From: JAYEIA01 sp964472505
Lineage (GTDB): Bacteria > Bacteroidota > Bacteroidia > Bacteroidales > JAADGE01
Assembly (NCBI GenBank): GCA_964472505.1
Contig: CAYYQW010000081.1
Location: 1-16,408, forward strand
Direction: 5' to 3'
Length of the DNA: 16,408 nt
Below the pieces are notes generated by a model. The model did not search any database, had not been told where the DNA came from, and worked only from the letters and a program-made list of their open reading frames with translations. Of this stretch, positions 1 through 6,900 are shown piece after piece. Numbering within the stretch: position 1 is the stretch's first letter; the number at the start of each line of letters is the position of its first letter. Made by a program: the position numbers and the translations under genes.

Positions 1-137
1 CGCTAACGGTTCGGGTTCCCATTGTGCCTCGTTAGGGCATTGTGTGGAACACAATGTTAGGGAATGTGCCTTCGGCCATTCCCGGCACAATGGGAACCCG
101 AACCGTTAGTGAAAAGGCCGGAGGCATTTTCACTAAC
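1..137. repeat. Structured 131-bp direct repeat, copy 1 (left island boundary)
   Basis: Bases 7-137 are identical to 8871-9001 over all 131 positions, in the same orientation. The unit is strongly palindromic. Arms 1-28 and 84-111 pair with one mismatch and enclose two smaller hairpins: 38-45 with 49-56 (CATTGTGT/ACACAATG), and 60-66 with 77-83 (GGGAATG/CATTCCC), the latter continuing into GCC-TTC-GGC. A third hairpin pairs GTTAGTGAAAA (105-115) with TTTTCACTAAC (127-137). It contains no gene. The window starts inside or at the edge of this element, so its left limit is uncertain. It could be a REP/MITE-like element, a recombination site or a structured RNA; I cannot decide which. Confidence 0.93.
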
Positions 138-142
138 GGTGG

Positions 143-253
143 AGGGTGTGAAAAGTGCTGGCGTTTGAAACATCGTTTTCGTCCCACGAGATAAAGATAG
201 ATTGAAACGAGCAAGTTGCCAAATTAGCAATAAACCAGCATTTTTTACACCCT
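143..253. repeat. Long-armed inverted repeat element
   Basis: Arm AGGGTGTGAAAAGTGCTGG (143-161) pairs with CCAGCATTTTTTACACCCT (235-253), 17 of 19 positions plus two G-T type pairs, around a loop of about 73 bp. The loop contains the string TTTCGTCCC (177-185), which recurs in a similar setting at 14025-14033. A small hairpin, ATCCC-TGC-GGGAT, follows at 266-278. The stretch 138-546 has no gene I can support. Apart from these hairpins it is AT-rich spacer. Confidence 0.7.
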
Positions 254-546
254 ATGTTGAACTAAATCCCTGCGGGATAGCTCTTATTGAAATAATTCTC
301 GAAATAATTTGATGAAACAATTCAATAATGCAACCCATATTAAATCTCTCATTTCCATTTCAGACAAAAATTGGAATTTATCACAATTAAAATATTACCT
401 TTGAATTCTGTTGTTCTTTTTGGTCTTTTTTTAGTTTCCAAAAAAAACCTTAACTTGCTGTATTTCAATAGTCATAAACTCCAAAACCGTCGATAAGTAC
501 ATAGACCGAATATCCCCTCGATATTAGCCGGGATGTAGTTCAACCG

Positions 547-583
547 GGAATACTCGCTTGGCACTGCGTGCCGCTCATATTCC
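547..583. repeat. Palindrome just downstream of the lipoprotein gene
   Basis: GGAATA (547-552) pairs with TATTCC (578-583), and GGCAC pairs with GTGCC around a TGC loop, with an imperfect internal part. It ends 20 bp beyond the stop codon of the minus-strand lipoprotein gene. That is the same position that the large palindromes occupy relative to the restriction-modification and nuclease-like genes. It may act as a terminator or be the end of another intergenic repeat. Confidence 0.55.
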
Positions 584-602
584 TATATATTATGGGCTGG
601 CA

Positions 603-1058
603 TTATTTGATTTTTAATGTTAATCTTCGTTCTACTTTAATCTCAGAAGAAGACTTTATTTCAAAAGTGTATTCTATTTTATCTCCAGTTTTAATTGTCG
701 GTTCAGAAAGGCAAATTTTGATTTCGTTGATTTTTCGTTCGATTCCATTTTCTTCATAATATCCAACTAATTTGGCTTCCTCAGGAAAGTCGGTTATATT
801 ATTCAGAGAACTGTCATTTACTCTTTTTGAAATCATTAACTCACACTCAGGTTGGTACTGACTAAATATCTTTATTGAAAATTCATCTCCCAAATTAACG
901 TTTATTGTATCTGTCTCAATATTCAGACCTTCACTGTCGAGTGAACTATCATATTGTTTTAATTTTATCCAATTACCTTCAAGGTCAAGGTTGTTTTTTT
1001 TACAAGAGATTAATAGAGTACTTATCCCTATGATTATCGCAAATATTCCTTTTTTCAT
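603..1058 (-). CDS. Small putative lipoprotein
   Basis: This is a 151-aa protein with a clear lipoprotein signal: MKK, a hydrophobic stretch, then LLISC with the lipidated cysteine at position 19. It is therefore probably exported and anchored in a membrane. The mature part starts KKNNLDLEGNW, with a GNW that is reminiscent of small lipocalin-like Bacteroidota lipoproteins, and continues as an acidic, beta-rich-looking domain. I do not recognise a family. The frame is open further upstream to 1175, but that extension runs through the palindrome at 1115-1196. The ATG at 1058, immediately before the signal peptide, is the sensible start. It is the last gene in the island's minus-strand order, after the restriction-modification gene, and no TAnnTTTG box is visible upstream. 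A defence role is not implied by the sequence. Confidence 0.8.
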   Translation of the reverse strand: MKKGIFAIIIGISTLLISCKKNNLDLEGNWIKLKQYDSSLDSEGLNIETDTINVNLGDEFSIKIFSQYQPECELMISKRVNDSSLNNITDFPEEAKLVGYYEENGIERKINEIKICLSEPTIKTGDKIEYTFEIKSSSEIKVERRLTLKIK

Positions 1059-1114
1059 ATTTTCTGTTTTTATATTTATTATGTTGCTGTGTCGTTGCTT
1101 GCCCATAACGTGTA

Positions 1115-1196
1115 TGTGTTTGAGTAGTTTTATATTGTGGTGTGGTTTTGAGCGAAGCGAAAAATCACACCACAATATAAAATTACTTCAAACACA
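1115..1196. repeat. Palindromic element, family II, copy 1
   Basis: Arms 1115-1144 and 1166-1196 pair almost perfectly, with one bulged base and one G-T mismatch. The tip is GAGCGAAGCGA. The blocks GTTTGAGTAGTTTTAT (left) and ATAAAATTACTTCAAAC (right) are identical in the element at 5184-5254, including the bulge. It lies 12 bp beyond the stop of the restriction-modification gene, between that gene and the lipoprotein gene. A terminator function is possible. The shared sequence indicates a mobile or recombinational repeat family and not only a terminator. Confidence 0.9.
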
Positions 1197-1207
1197 ATGA
1201 TATGCAC

Positions 1208-4200
1208 TTATTTTATTTTTCTTTTTATCAAAATCGTTTCTATTTCCTGTTGCTCCGTTTTAGTTATATCGTAGAGTTTATAAACCATTTTGTTTAGTTC
1301 TTGTTCAAAAGTTGTTGTTTCTTGTTTTTGTTCTTTCGCAACGATAATTTTGTCAACTAAATCAACATAAGGTTTATAATCCATTTCCTTTGTTGGGATA
1401 ATAAATTTTTCTATGTTTTTCTTTTTCAGAACATAAGCACCGCCTGCTGTATATTCGCCAGTTTTGTCGAAATAGAATTGAAATAAACGGCTATTGAACA
1501 GTGCAAGTAAAAATTTGACTGGTATTTTTTCGGAAATAAGGAAGTATGACGCACTTGTTAAAAAATAGCCTACATTATCATACGCAAACCCCCAAATTCC
1601 TGAAATCAATCCCCATACCATTTTTTCTTTTTCAAAATCCTCTAAAAAAGCACAGCTTCTTAGATTTGTCCAATGTTTTCCTTGGTCTGAACGATTAGCA
1701 ACTTTTTCATTCGTATTTTTATTTATCGTAAGCAAATGTTTGAATAAATCAGGATATTCATTTTCTAAATCAATTGGTTCTAATCTTTTTGGTAAACCAT
1801 TATGAGAGTTAATTATCCAGTAATTATTATAGGTTATCAAGTATTTATGAATATCTTTGCCCCACAATACTGGTTTAAGTATTTGTTTATTTTTTTTGTT
1901 TTTAGAAAATTCTTTAAAACCTTGTTCATCAATAATAAAAGCATCATCAAAACCTGTTGTAACACCACGCTTAATATCAATCGTAGCAATTTCATCAATT
2001 CGTTTTCCCCCTTTTTGGATTTTTTCAAGGATTATATCTTCTTTTTGAGTTGTAAACAACCACGAAGGGCTATCTAAATATTCCTTTTCGTAAGTCGTTA
2101 TTCGTTTTGTCAATTCCTGATTGAATATTTCGCCTGTAACAATTTCCTTATAAAACTCTGCATATTGCAAATCAGTTTCGGGTTCTTTTTTGTCTATATG
2201 AAAAATTGAAGTTGAAACAAGAGCTTCATCGAATACAGGAACTTGTTCAAAGTTAATATATTCGTTATTTTGGAACTTAGCCAAATATGTACGTAATTCT
2301 TTGCCGTATTCGGTATTAAAGAATTTATTAGTGTTGATATAGGCAAGTTGTCCACCTTTTTTTGTTATTTCTAATCCTTTTTCAAAGAAATAAACGCTTA
2401 TATCTGCTGTTCCTGAATAAGTATTATAATAAATTGATTTCAAGTAAGGACTTATATAACTTAATTCACGGTGCTGTATATAGGGCGGATTACCAATTAC
2501 AATATCAAATCCGTGTCCGTTATTGTTACCGTTTTTGAAGGTGCCAATTATTTCGGCAAAATCTATATTCCAATCAAACAATACGATAGGTTTTCCTAAA
2601 TCGGGGCTATAATCAATTTCTCGTTTAATTTTTTCTAAAAAAACCTTCTTTTCTAATAATTCTTGCCTTTGTTTTTCTTCCTTTTTGTTTAGTTGTTTAT
2701 CAAGTCTTTGTTCAGGGTCAAGTGAGCGTAAAATCTCATCTATTTGAACTACCTCAATTTCAAATTTAGCAATCAACAAATCTGCCTTTGCTCGATTTAT
2801 TTCCGAAGTCAAAGCAATTTTTTTGTTATAATCGTTCACAAAAAAGATTTCATGCTTCTTGTCTCTTATCGTGTTTACCGAATTGTTAATTATTTCAACC
2901 CGTTTGCTGATTGATTTTATATTATCGGCTAATTGTTTACGTTTCCAGTCAATAATTATTGGTTGATTTTCAAAAACAGGTACTAAACTATTTCCTTCTA
3001 TGATTTTATAATCTAAGTTCGGTAATGTTTCCATTGTTTGGAAGTTGCTTTCAGGTGTGTAGTATGAATTTTTCAGTAATTCAATCCATAAACGCAAGCG
3101 ACAAATTTGTACCGAATTTGGGTTTACATCAACACCATACAACGAATTTTCTATGATATTTTGTTTTTCTCTGAATAATGTTGTTTGAACTTTTTGCAAT
3201 TCGGAATTTACAGTTCTAATTCCGTTTTTGTATTCTGTTTTATATTCAAATTCTTGATTATCAATTCGCTTATTATAGGTTTTTAATTCATCATTTTCAA
3301 CAGTAACCCAATATTGAAGTGGTTTATTTTCGTTGTCGTACAATATTTCTAATTCCGATTTTGCACAAATCATTTCGTTTAGCACGGAAACCAAAAAATG
3401 TCCCGAACCAACGGCAGGGTCGCAAACGGTTATTTCGTTGACTAAATCGTTAAATTGCAGAATATCATCGGTTTTGTATTTTGAAGTCGTAAATTGTTTT
3501 ATTTCGTCAAAATTACTTGCATTCAAATCAAACTTTTCGTTGAATTTCCTAACAATCGCATTACGAACCACTTTTCGGCTCATATACATTGTAATGTAGC
3601 TTGGCGTATAAAACGAACCGTCTTTGTAACCGTTCAGTTTTTCAAATATTTTACCTAACACCGAAGCATTAATTAAATCTTTTGTTTTGTGTTGAACCTC
3701 TTGTTTTACAGGTTCTCCAAAATTATAAGCGTCAAGAAAAAATAGTAAATATTCAAGCGGTGGCAGTTCTTCTTGTACATCTGTTAATACAGTATTTTTA
3801 TAAATCGGCATTGTTAAATCATCTCGCAAACCAGAAATTCTACCGTGAATTGTTTCTATATAAGTAATCTGAAATAGACTGCTGTTTAAGTACGGAATAT
3901 TCTGAAAATCTTTTTGTAACGATTTACTTCGTGTATCATTTGGTGTGTTTAGAACATGAAAAAAAAGTGTTGCAAGTTTATTTCCGTTTTTAATAATTTC
4001 GGGCGTTAAAAATTTGAATGTTTTTGTATCGTTATGATAACTTTCTAACTGACCTTCAAGTAATTTCAAAAACAAAATACGATTTATCCAGATGATACAC
4101 AATTCAAGTGCTTTATCAAAGTCGCCTTCTTGCTCAACAAATCGCTTTTCTCCTAATTCTTGTAGGTGTATAGGACGTTCAAAAATGATTTTTTCGATTG

Positions 4201-5101
4201 TATTTTCAATAAAAGAACCTTCGCTTCTTTCTTTTTTAGGAAGTCTGCCAATCAAACGGGTTCCGTTTTTTTCGTATTCTTTCAATCCTAAAATATACAG
4301 TAATTCATTGTAGAATTTCTTGTTTAATTCGCTACCGTCTCGTTCTGCTTTTTCTTTTTGTAGGTTGAAAGGTGAAAAAAAACGATATGCAGTCTTAATA
4401 TTTTGATATTTATTAGATTTGTTAAATTCTTCTAAATCATTAGTTGATAATGCTTCTTCAATTTCTACAATTAAATTATCTGAAAACTGCAAATATGAAA
4501 ACTCTATTTCCTCATCTTGGTTATTAATGTAGTTTTCAATTTGTTGGTAAAAATCGTTTATTGATGTTCCGCTTTGTTCTTTAAAATACCAATTTTCAAA
4601 ATCTTTCCGTAAACTACTTTTGTAGAATAATTTATGAAATTCAACGGCATCAAATAAAAAGTATTCGTCTGTATCTGTAATTAGAATGTTTTTTATATTG
4701 AAGTTTTGCTTTTCTATTATCTCAGTCAAGAAATATGTAACCGCCTGATGAAAAGACTTTTTATTAATGTCTGTTTTTGAAATAAAGTCTTTTTTATCCA
4801 ACGGACTTTTAACTTCTACAAGCACAGATGTTTTTGAAGAAGCATTTTTATCTTCTGCAACAATTAAATCAGCTTCGCCTTTTTTGTAAGGACGATTACC
4901 AATGTACGTTTCTTTATAAAAAGTATTTTTCAATAAATTTTTAAGCTCACTTTCAAAGGCTTTTTCATTTTTATTTTTTTGCTCTTTTAACTCTGTCTTT
5001 TGCTTTGTGAAATCTAAAAGTTTTGGCAAAAAAACATTTTTTAAGTCTTCAAACTCAATTGTTAAATTATTTTGGATTTGAATTTCTTTCGTAGTTATCA
5101 T
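1208..5101 (-). CDS. Single-chain restriction-modification enzyme (type IIG / Eco57I-like), N6-adenine methyltransferase
   Basis: This 1297-aa protein is predicted to cut and methylate DNA with one chain. The N-terminal nuclease has a PD-(D/E)XK pattern: D78 in GEADLIV, then E96-V-K98 in VLVEVKSP. After a helical middle region comes the methyltransferase. S-adenosylmethionine motif I is DPAVGSGHFL (561-570). Catalytic motif IV is NPPY (871-874) within IVIGNPPYIQHRE, typical of N6-adenine enzymes. A charged, coiled-coil-like insert separates the two motifs. The C-terminal roughly 250 residues resemble a TaqI_C/Eco57I-type specificity domain (for example LTSASYFLIS and LLALFNSRLFQFYF). No separate specificity or methylase gene is present, as expected for type IIG. 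The ATG at 5101 follows a good Bacteroidota promoter (5129-5160). The gene is very AT-rich and is bordered by two related palindromes, which suggests lateral transfer. The domain assignment is secure; the target site cannot be read. Confidence 0.92.
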   Translation of the reverse strand: MITTKEIQIQNNLTIEFEDLKNVFLPKLLDFTKQKTELKEQKNKNEKAFESELKNLLKNTFYKETYIGNRPYKKGEADLIVAEDKNASSKTSVLVEVKSPLDKKDFISKTDINKKSFHQAVTYFLTEIIEKQNFNIKNILITDTDEYFLFDAVEFHKLFYKSSLRKDFENWYFKEQSGTSINDFYQQIENYINNQDEEIEFSYLQFSDNLIVEIEEALSTNDLEEFNKSNKYQNIKTAYRFFSPFNLQKEKAERDGSELNKKFYNELLYILGLKEYEKNGTRLIGRLPKKERSEGSFIENTIEKIIFERPIHLQELGEKRFVEQEGDFDKALELCIIWINRILFLKLLEGQLESYHNDTKTFKFLTPEIIKNGNKLATLFFHVLNTPNDTRSKSLQKDFQNIPYLNSSLFQITYIETIHGRISGLRDDLTMPIYKNTVLTDVQEELPPLEYLLFFLDAYNFGEPVKQEVQHKTKDLINASVLGKIFEKLNGYKDGSFYTPSYITMYMSRKVVRNAIVRKFNEKFDLNASNFDEIKQFTTSKYKTDDILQFNDLVNEITVCDPAVGSGHFLVSVLNEMICAKSELEILYDNENKPLQYWVTVENDELKTYNKRIDNQEFEYKTEYKNGIRTVNSELQKVQTTLFREKQNIIENSLYGVDVNPNSVQICRLRLWIELLKNSYYTPESNFQTMETLPNLDYKIIEGNSLVPVFENQPIIIDWKRKQLADNIKSISKRVEIINNSVNTIRDKKHEIFFVNDYNKKIALTSEINRAKADLLIAKFEIEVVQIDEILRSLDPEQRLDKQLNKKEEKQRQELLEKKVFLEKIKREIDYSPDLGKPIVLFDWNIDFAEIIGTFKNGNNNGHGFDIVIGNPPYIQHRELSYISPYLKSIYYNTYSGTADISVYFFEKGLEITKKGGQLAYINTNKFFNTEYGKELRTYLAKFQNNEYINFEQVPVFDEALVSTSIFHIDKKEPETDLQYAEFYKEIVTGEIFNQELTKRITTYEKEYLDSPSWLFTTQKEDIILEKIQKGGKRIDEIATIDIKRGVTTGFDDAFIIDEQGFKEFSKNKKNKQILKPVLWGKDIHKYLITYNNYWIINSHNGLPKRLEPIDLENEYPDLFKHLLTINKNTNEKVANRSDQGKHWTNLRSCAFLEDFEKEKMVWGLISGIWGFAYDNVGYFLTSASYFLISEKIPVKFLLALFNSRLFQFYFDKTGEYTAGGAYVLKKKNIEKFIIPTKEMDYKPYVDLVDKIIVAKEQKQETTTFEQELNKMVYKLYDITKTEQQEIETILIKRKIK

Positions 5102-5128
5102 ATTTCTTTTTCAATTTCTATTTGAAGG

Positions 5129-5160
5129 CAAAGTTAGTTATTTTTGGCATCTTCGTCAAT
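5129..5160 (-). promoter_or_regulatory. Bacteroidota-type promoter of the restriction-modification gene
   Basis: Read on the minus strand, TAACTTTG (5129-5136) fits the -7 consensus TAnnTTTG. ATTG (5157-5160) lies 20 bp upstream in the -33 position. The -7 box is 27 bp from the ATG at 5101, so the enzyme probably has its own transcript independent of the AIPR operon. Confidence 0.55.
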
Positions 5161-5183
5161 ATTGCAGTTGTGCATATCGTAAA

Positions 5184-5254
5184 GCGGTTTGAGTAGTTTT
5201 ATTTTGGCTTGTGTTGCGCCTGCGGCAAGCCAAAATAAAATTACTTCAAACCGC
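5184..5254. repeat. Palindromic element, family II, copy 2
   Basis: Arms 5184-5211 and 5226-5254 pair with the same single bulge and single G-T mismatch as the element at 1115-1196. Outer arm blocks GTTTGAGTAGTTTTAT and ATAAAATTACTTCAAAC are shared exactly, while the inner stem and tip differ. It lies 20 bp beyond the stop of the small nuclease-like gene and 82 bp upstream of the restriction-modification start. Just outside it, GATATGTGCA (right) and TGCATATC (left) form a further imperfect outer stem. The right-hand motif GATATG-Y-GCA is shared with the other family II copy. Confidence 0.9.
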
Positions 5255-5274
5255 ATGATATGTGCATTTATTTT

Positions 5275-5826
5275 TTATGTTGACGTTACTTCAATAGTCG
5301 CAACAGGATTGTCCATGTTGCTGACAAGAACAGAACTTGTTAATTTACTCAACTTATTTTTCAATTTCTGATTTATTGAATGTAATGACGGTGCTGTTGG
5401 AATTACTGGTAAATCAGCCTCTAACCAAAAAATTACTTTGATATTGCTACTCTCGTCAATTAGTGTTTCGTTTATTTTTTTCCACTCAGAGTTGTTTGAG
5501 GCAATTGTTTTTCTGCAACCTATTATGATACCATAAAATGTATCTCTAACATTTTTTGCAATGGTTTTTGTTAATATTTCAGCATCATTTTTAAATTTTT
5601 CAACATTCTCTATTCGTGCTTCATGTCCACGCATATTTTTAACCTCAATGAATACAATTTGTTTATTGTCAGTTGAGGTTTTGCCTGCTACAAAATCTAC
5701 TGCTGTAACCTTATCATTTTGAAAATATCTTGCATAATCGGAAGTTCCGGGTTTATCATAATCAATCACGATATTCCATGTATCATCAAACTTGAAAGTT
5801 AAATTTCCTTCGGGTATAGTAGTCAT
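5275..5826 (-). CDS. Small PD-(D/E)XK-like protein (putative nuclease) of the AIPR operon
   Basis: This 183-aa protein is the third gene of the operon. It shows a PD-(D/E)XK-like core: D44 in TAVDFVAG, a short spacer, then E61-V62-K63 in IVFIEVKNMRGHEARI. A helix rich in charged residues follows, as in restriction-endonuclease folds. The C-terminal 50 residues carry no motif I recognise. It begins 6 bp after the ATPase stop, so the two are surely co-transcribed and probably act together. The ATG at 5826 is the only reasonable start, with MTTIPEGNLTF leading straight into the fold. No known family name comes to mind. A catalytically active nuclease is an inference from three residues and their spacing. 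It could instead be a nuclease-fold DNA-binding subunit. Confidence 0.8.
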   Translation of the reverse strand: MTTIPEGNLTFKFDDTWNIVIDYDKPGTSDYARYFQNDKVTAVDFVAGKTSTDNKQIVFIEVKNMRGHEARIENVEKFKNDAEILTKTIAKNVRDTFYGIIIGCRKTIASNNSEWKKINETLIDESSNIKVIFWLEADLPVIPTAPSLHSINQKLKNKLSKLTSSVLVSNMDNPVATIEVTST

Positions 5827-5832
5827 ACGATA

Positions 5833-6900
5833 TTACATTGAAAGGTTAAATAATTGCTGTTCTCTGTTATATAAGCCGGTAAACTCGTCTAAAATTGGAT
5901 TATGATTAATTTCTGATAATTTCTCACTACTTTCTATTTCCGTCTGTTTTTTTGCATTTGAATATAAACTGTGAAACATAATTGTAGGTATATCTTTATC
6001 TTGTCTTTTAGATATTGTTGCTTTATATTCCTGCATTAGTGTAAGTTGGTGTATGAATAAGTAATCATGTGTTGCTACAAAAACTTGAACACCACTATTT
6101 GCCAATAAAACAAGTAGCTCATTAAATAAGGTAATATATTTGGGGTTAAAATGAACTTCCGGCTCATCTATGAATAAAATCGTATCACTTGTTAAAGATT
6201 GATTTTTAATTAAATGAGCAAACAATATGAATTTCTTTACCCCCTCGGCAAGCATGGTAGCTTTTATTTTCATTTGGTCGTATTCAACTAAAAATTCATT
6301 GTTGCTAAATACCACCTTGCCATTAATTATCTCGTTTATAAAATCAAGAGCGTTATGCAAGCTACCTACTTCTTTTGTTGGTGTGTGAAATAGAGCTTTT
6401 GCTAAATCTAAATATGTTTCTTCAAAATTGTTTTTATATCTATCAAGCCAGTCTCTTAACTCTACATAAGTGGTAACTATCTCATGAGTTGGAATGAATA
6501 ATGCTTTAATTGAGTTTAATTCAGTACAATTTTTTGTAAATGAAATGTTTTTGTAAACTCCCTCATCTATTGCAGTTGGGAAATTTCCATTTTGAAAAAT
6601 TGAGTAGCTATAATTTTGATTATTTATTAACATACTCAACGATGCCTCTTCTTCCTGATTTTTTGATATTAAGTTTTCAATACCACCTGTATTAAAAGTG
6701 TTATCAAGTTTTTTAGCTAAATCAGAACCGAAATCATCATATTTTTCGGTTGTTTTTAAAAAAGCATATACAGCTTTCAATAAATGTGTTTTTCCGGTGC
6801 CGTTTTCTCCGATAAATACATTAATACCGGAAGCACAATCTATCGAAGCCTTTTTAAACTTAGTGATGTTGTTAAGACCAATTTTTTCAATTTTATTCAT
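5833..6900 (-). CDS. AAA ATPase, SMC/OLD/RecF-like (AAA_15/AAA_21 type)
   Basis: This 355-aa protein is an ABC-type (SMC-like) ATPase. Walker A is GENGTGKT (31-38), preceded by the usual INVFIG strand. Walker B is LFIDEPEVH, with D245 and E246. The H-switch is ATHD, with H278. MLAEGVKKF just before Walker B sits where the ABC signature is expected, but it lacks the classical LSGGQ. The EPEVHFNP string is typical of the AAA_15/AAA_21 ATPases found in phage-defence systems such as OLD, Septu and PARIS. There is no C-terminal Toprim domain, and the protein ends about 75 residues after the H-switch, so any nuclease must come from a partner. The start overlaps the AIPR gene by 8 bp, and the small nuclease-like gene follows 6 bp downstream. 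The ATPase is likely the sensor or motor of the three-gene set. Confidence 0.9.
   Translation of the reverse strand: MNKIEKIGLNNITKFKKASIDCASGINVFIGENGTGKTHLLKAVYAFLKTTEKYDDFGSDLAKKLDNTFNTGGIENLISKNQEEEASLSMLINNQNYSYSIFQNGNFPTAIDEGVYKNISFTKNCTELNSIKALFIPTHEIVTTYVELRDWLDRYKNNFEETYLDLAKALFHTPTKEVGSLHNALDFINEIINGKVVFSNNEFLVEYDQMKIKATMLAEGVKKFILFAHLIKNQSLTSDTILFIDEPEVHFNPKYITLFNELLVLLANSGVQVFVATHDYLFIHQLTLMQEYKATISKRQDKDIPTIMFHSLYSNAKKQTEIESSEKLSEINHNPILDEFTGLYNREQQLFNLSM

Noticed and set aside
32..214. Minus-strand 60-aa open frame across the left repeat
   Set aside because: It lies entirely within palindromic repeat DNA, has no start context or domain, and mirrors the hairpin arms.
1059..1175. 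N-terminal extension of the lipoprotein gene
   Set aside because: It translates the palindrome and would bury the signal peptide 40 residues inside the protein.
1208..5101. BREX PglX or type I HsdM
   Set aside because: No BREX or hsdR/hsdS genes are adjacent, and the chain carries its own N-terminal EVK nuclease motif and a C-terminal TaqI-like region, which fits type IIG better.
5275..6900. PARIS-type ATPase/DUF4435 pair
   Set aside because: The partner shows a PD-(D/E)XK pattern and no Toprim motifs, and an AIPR gene is fused into the operon. The likeness is limited to the ATPase class.
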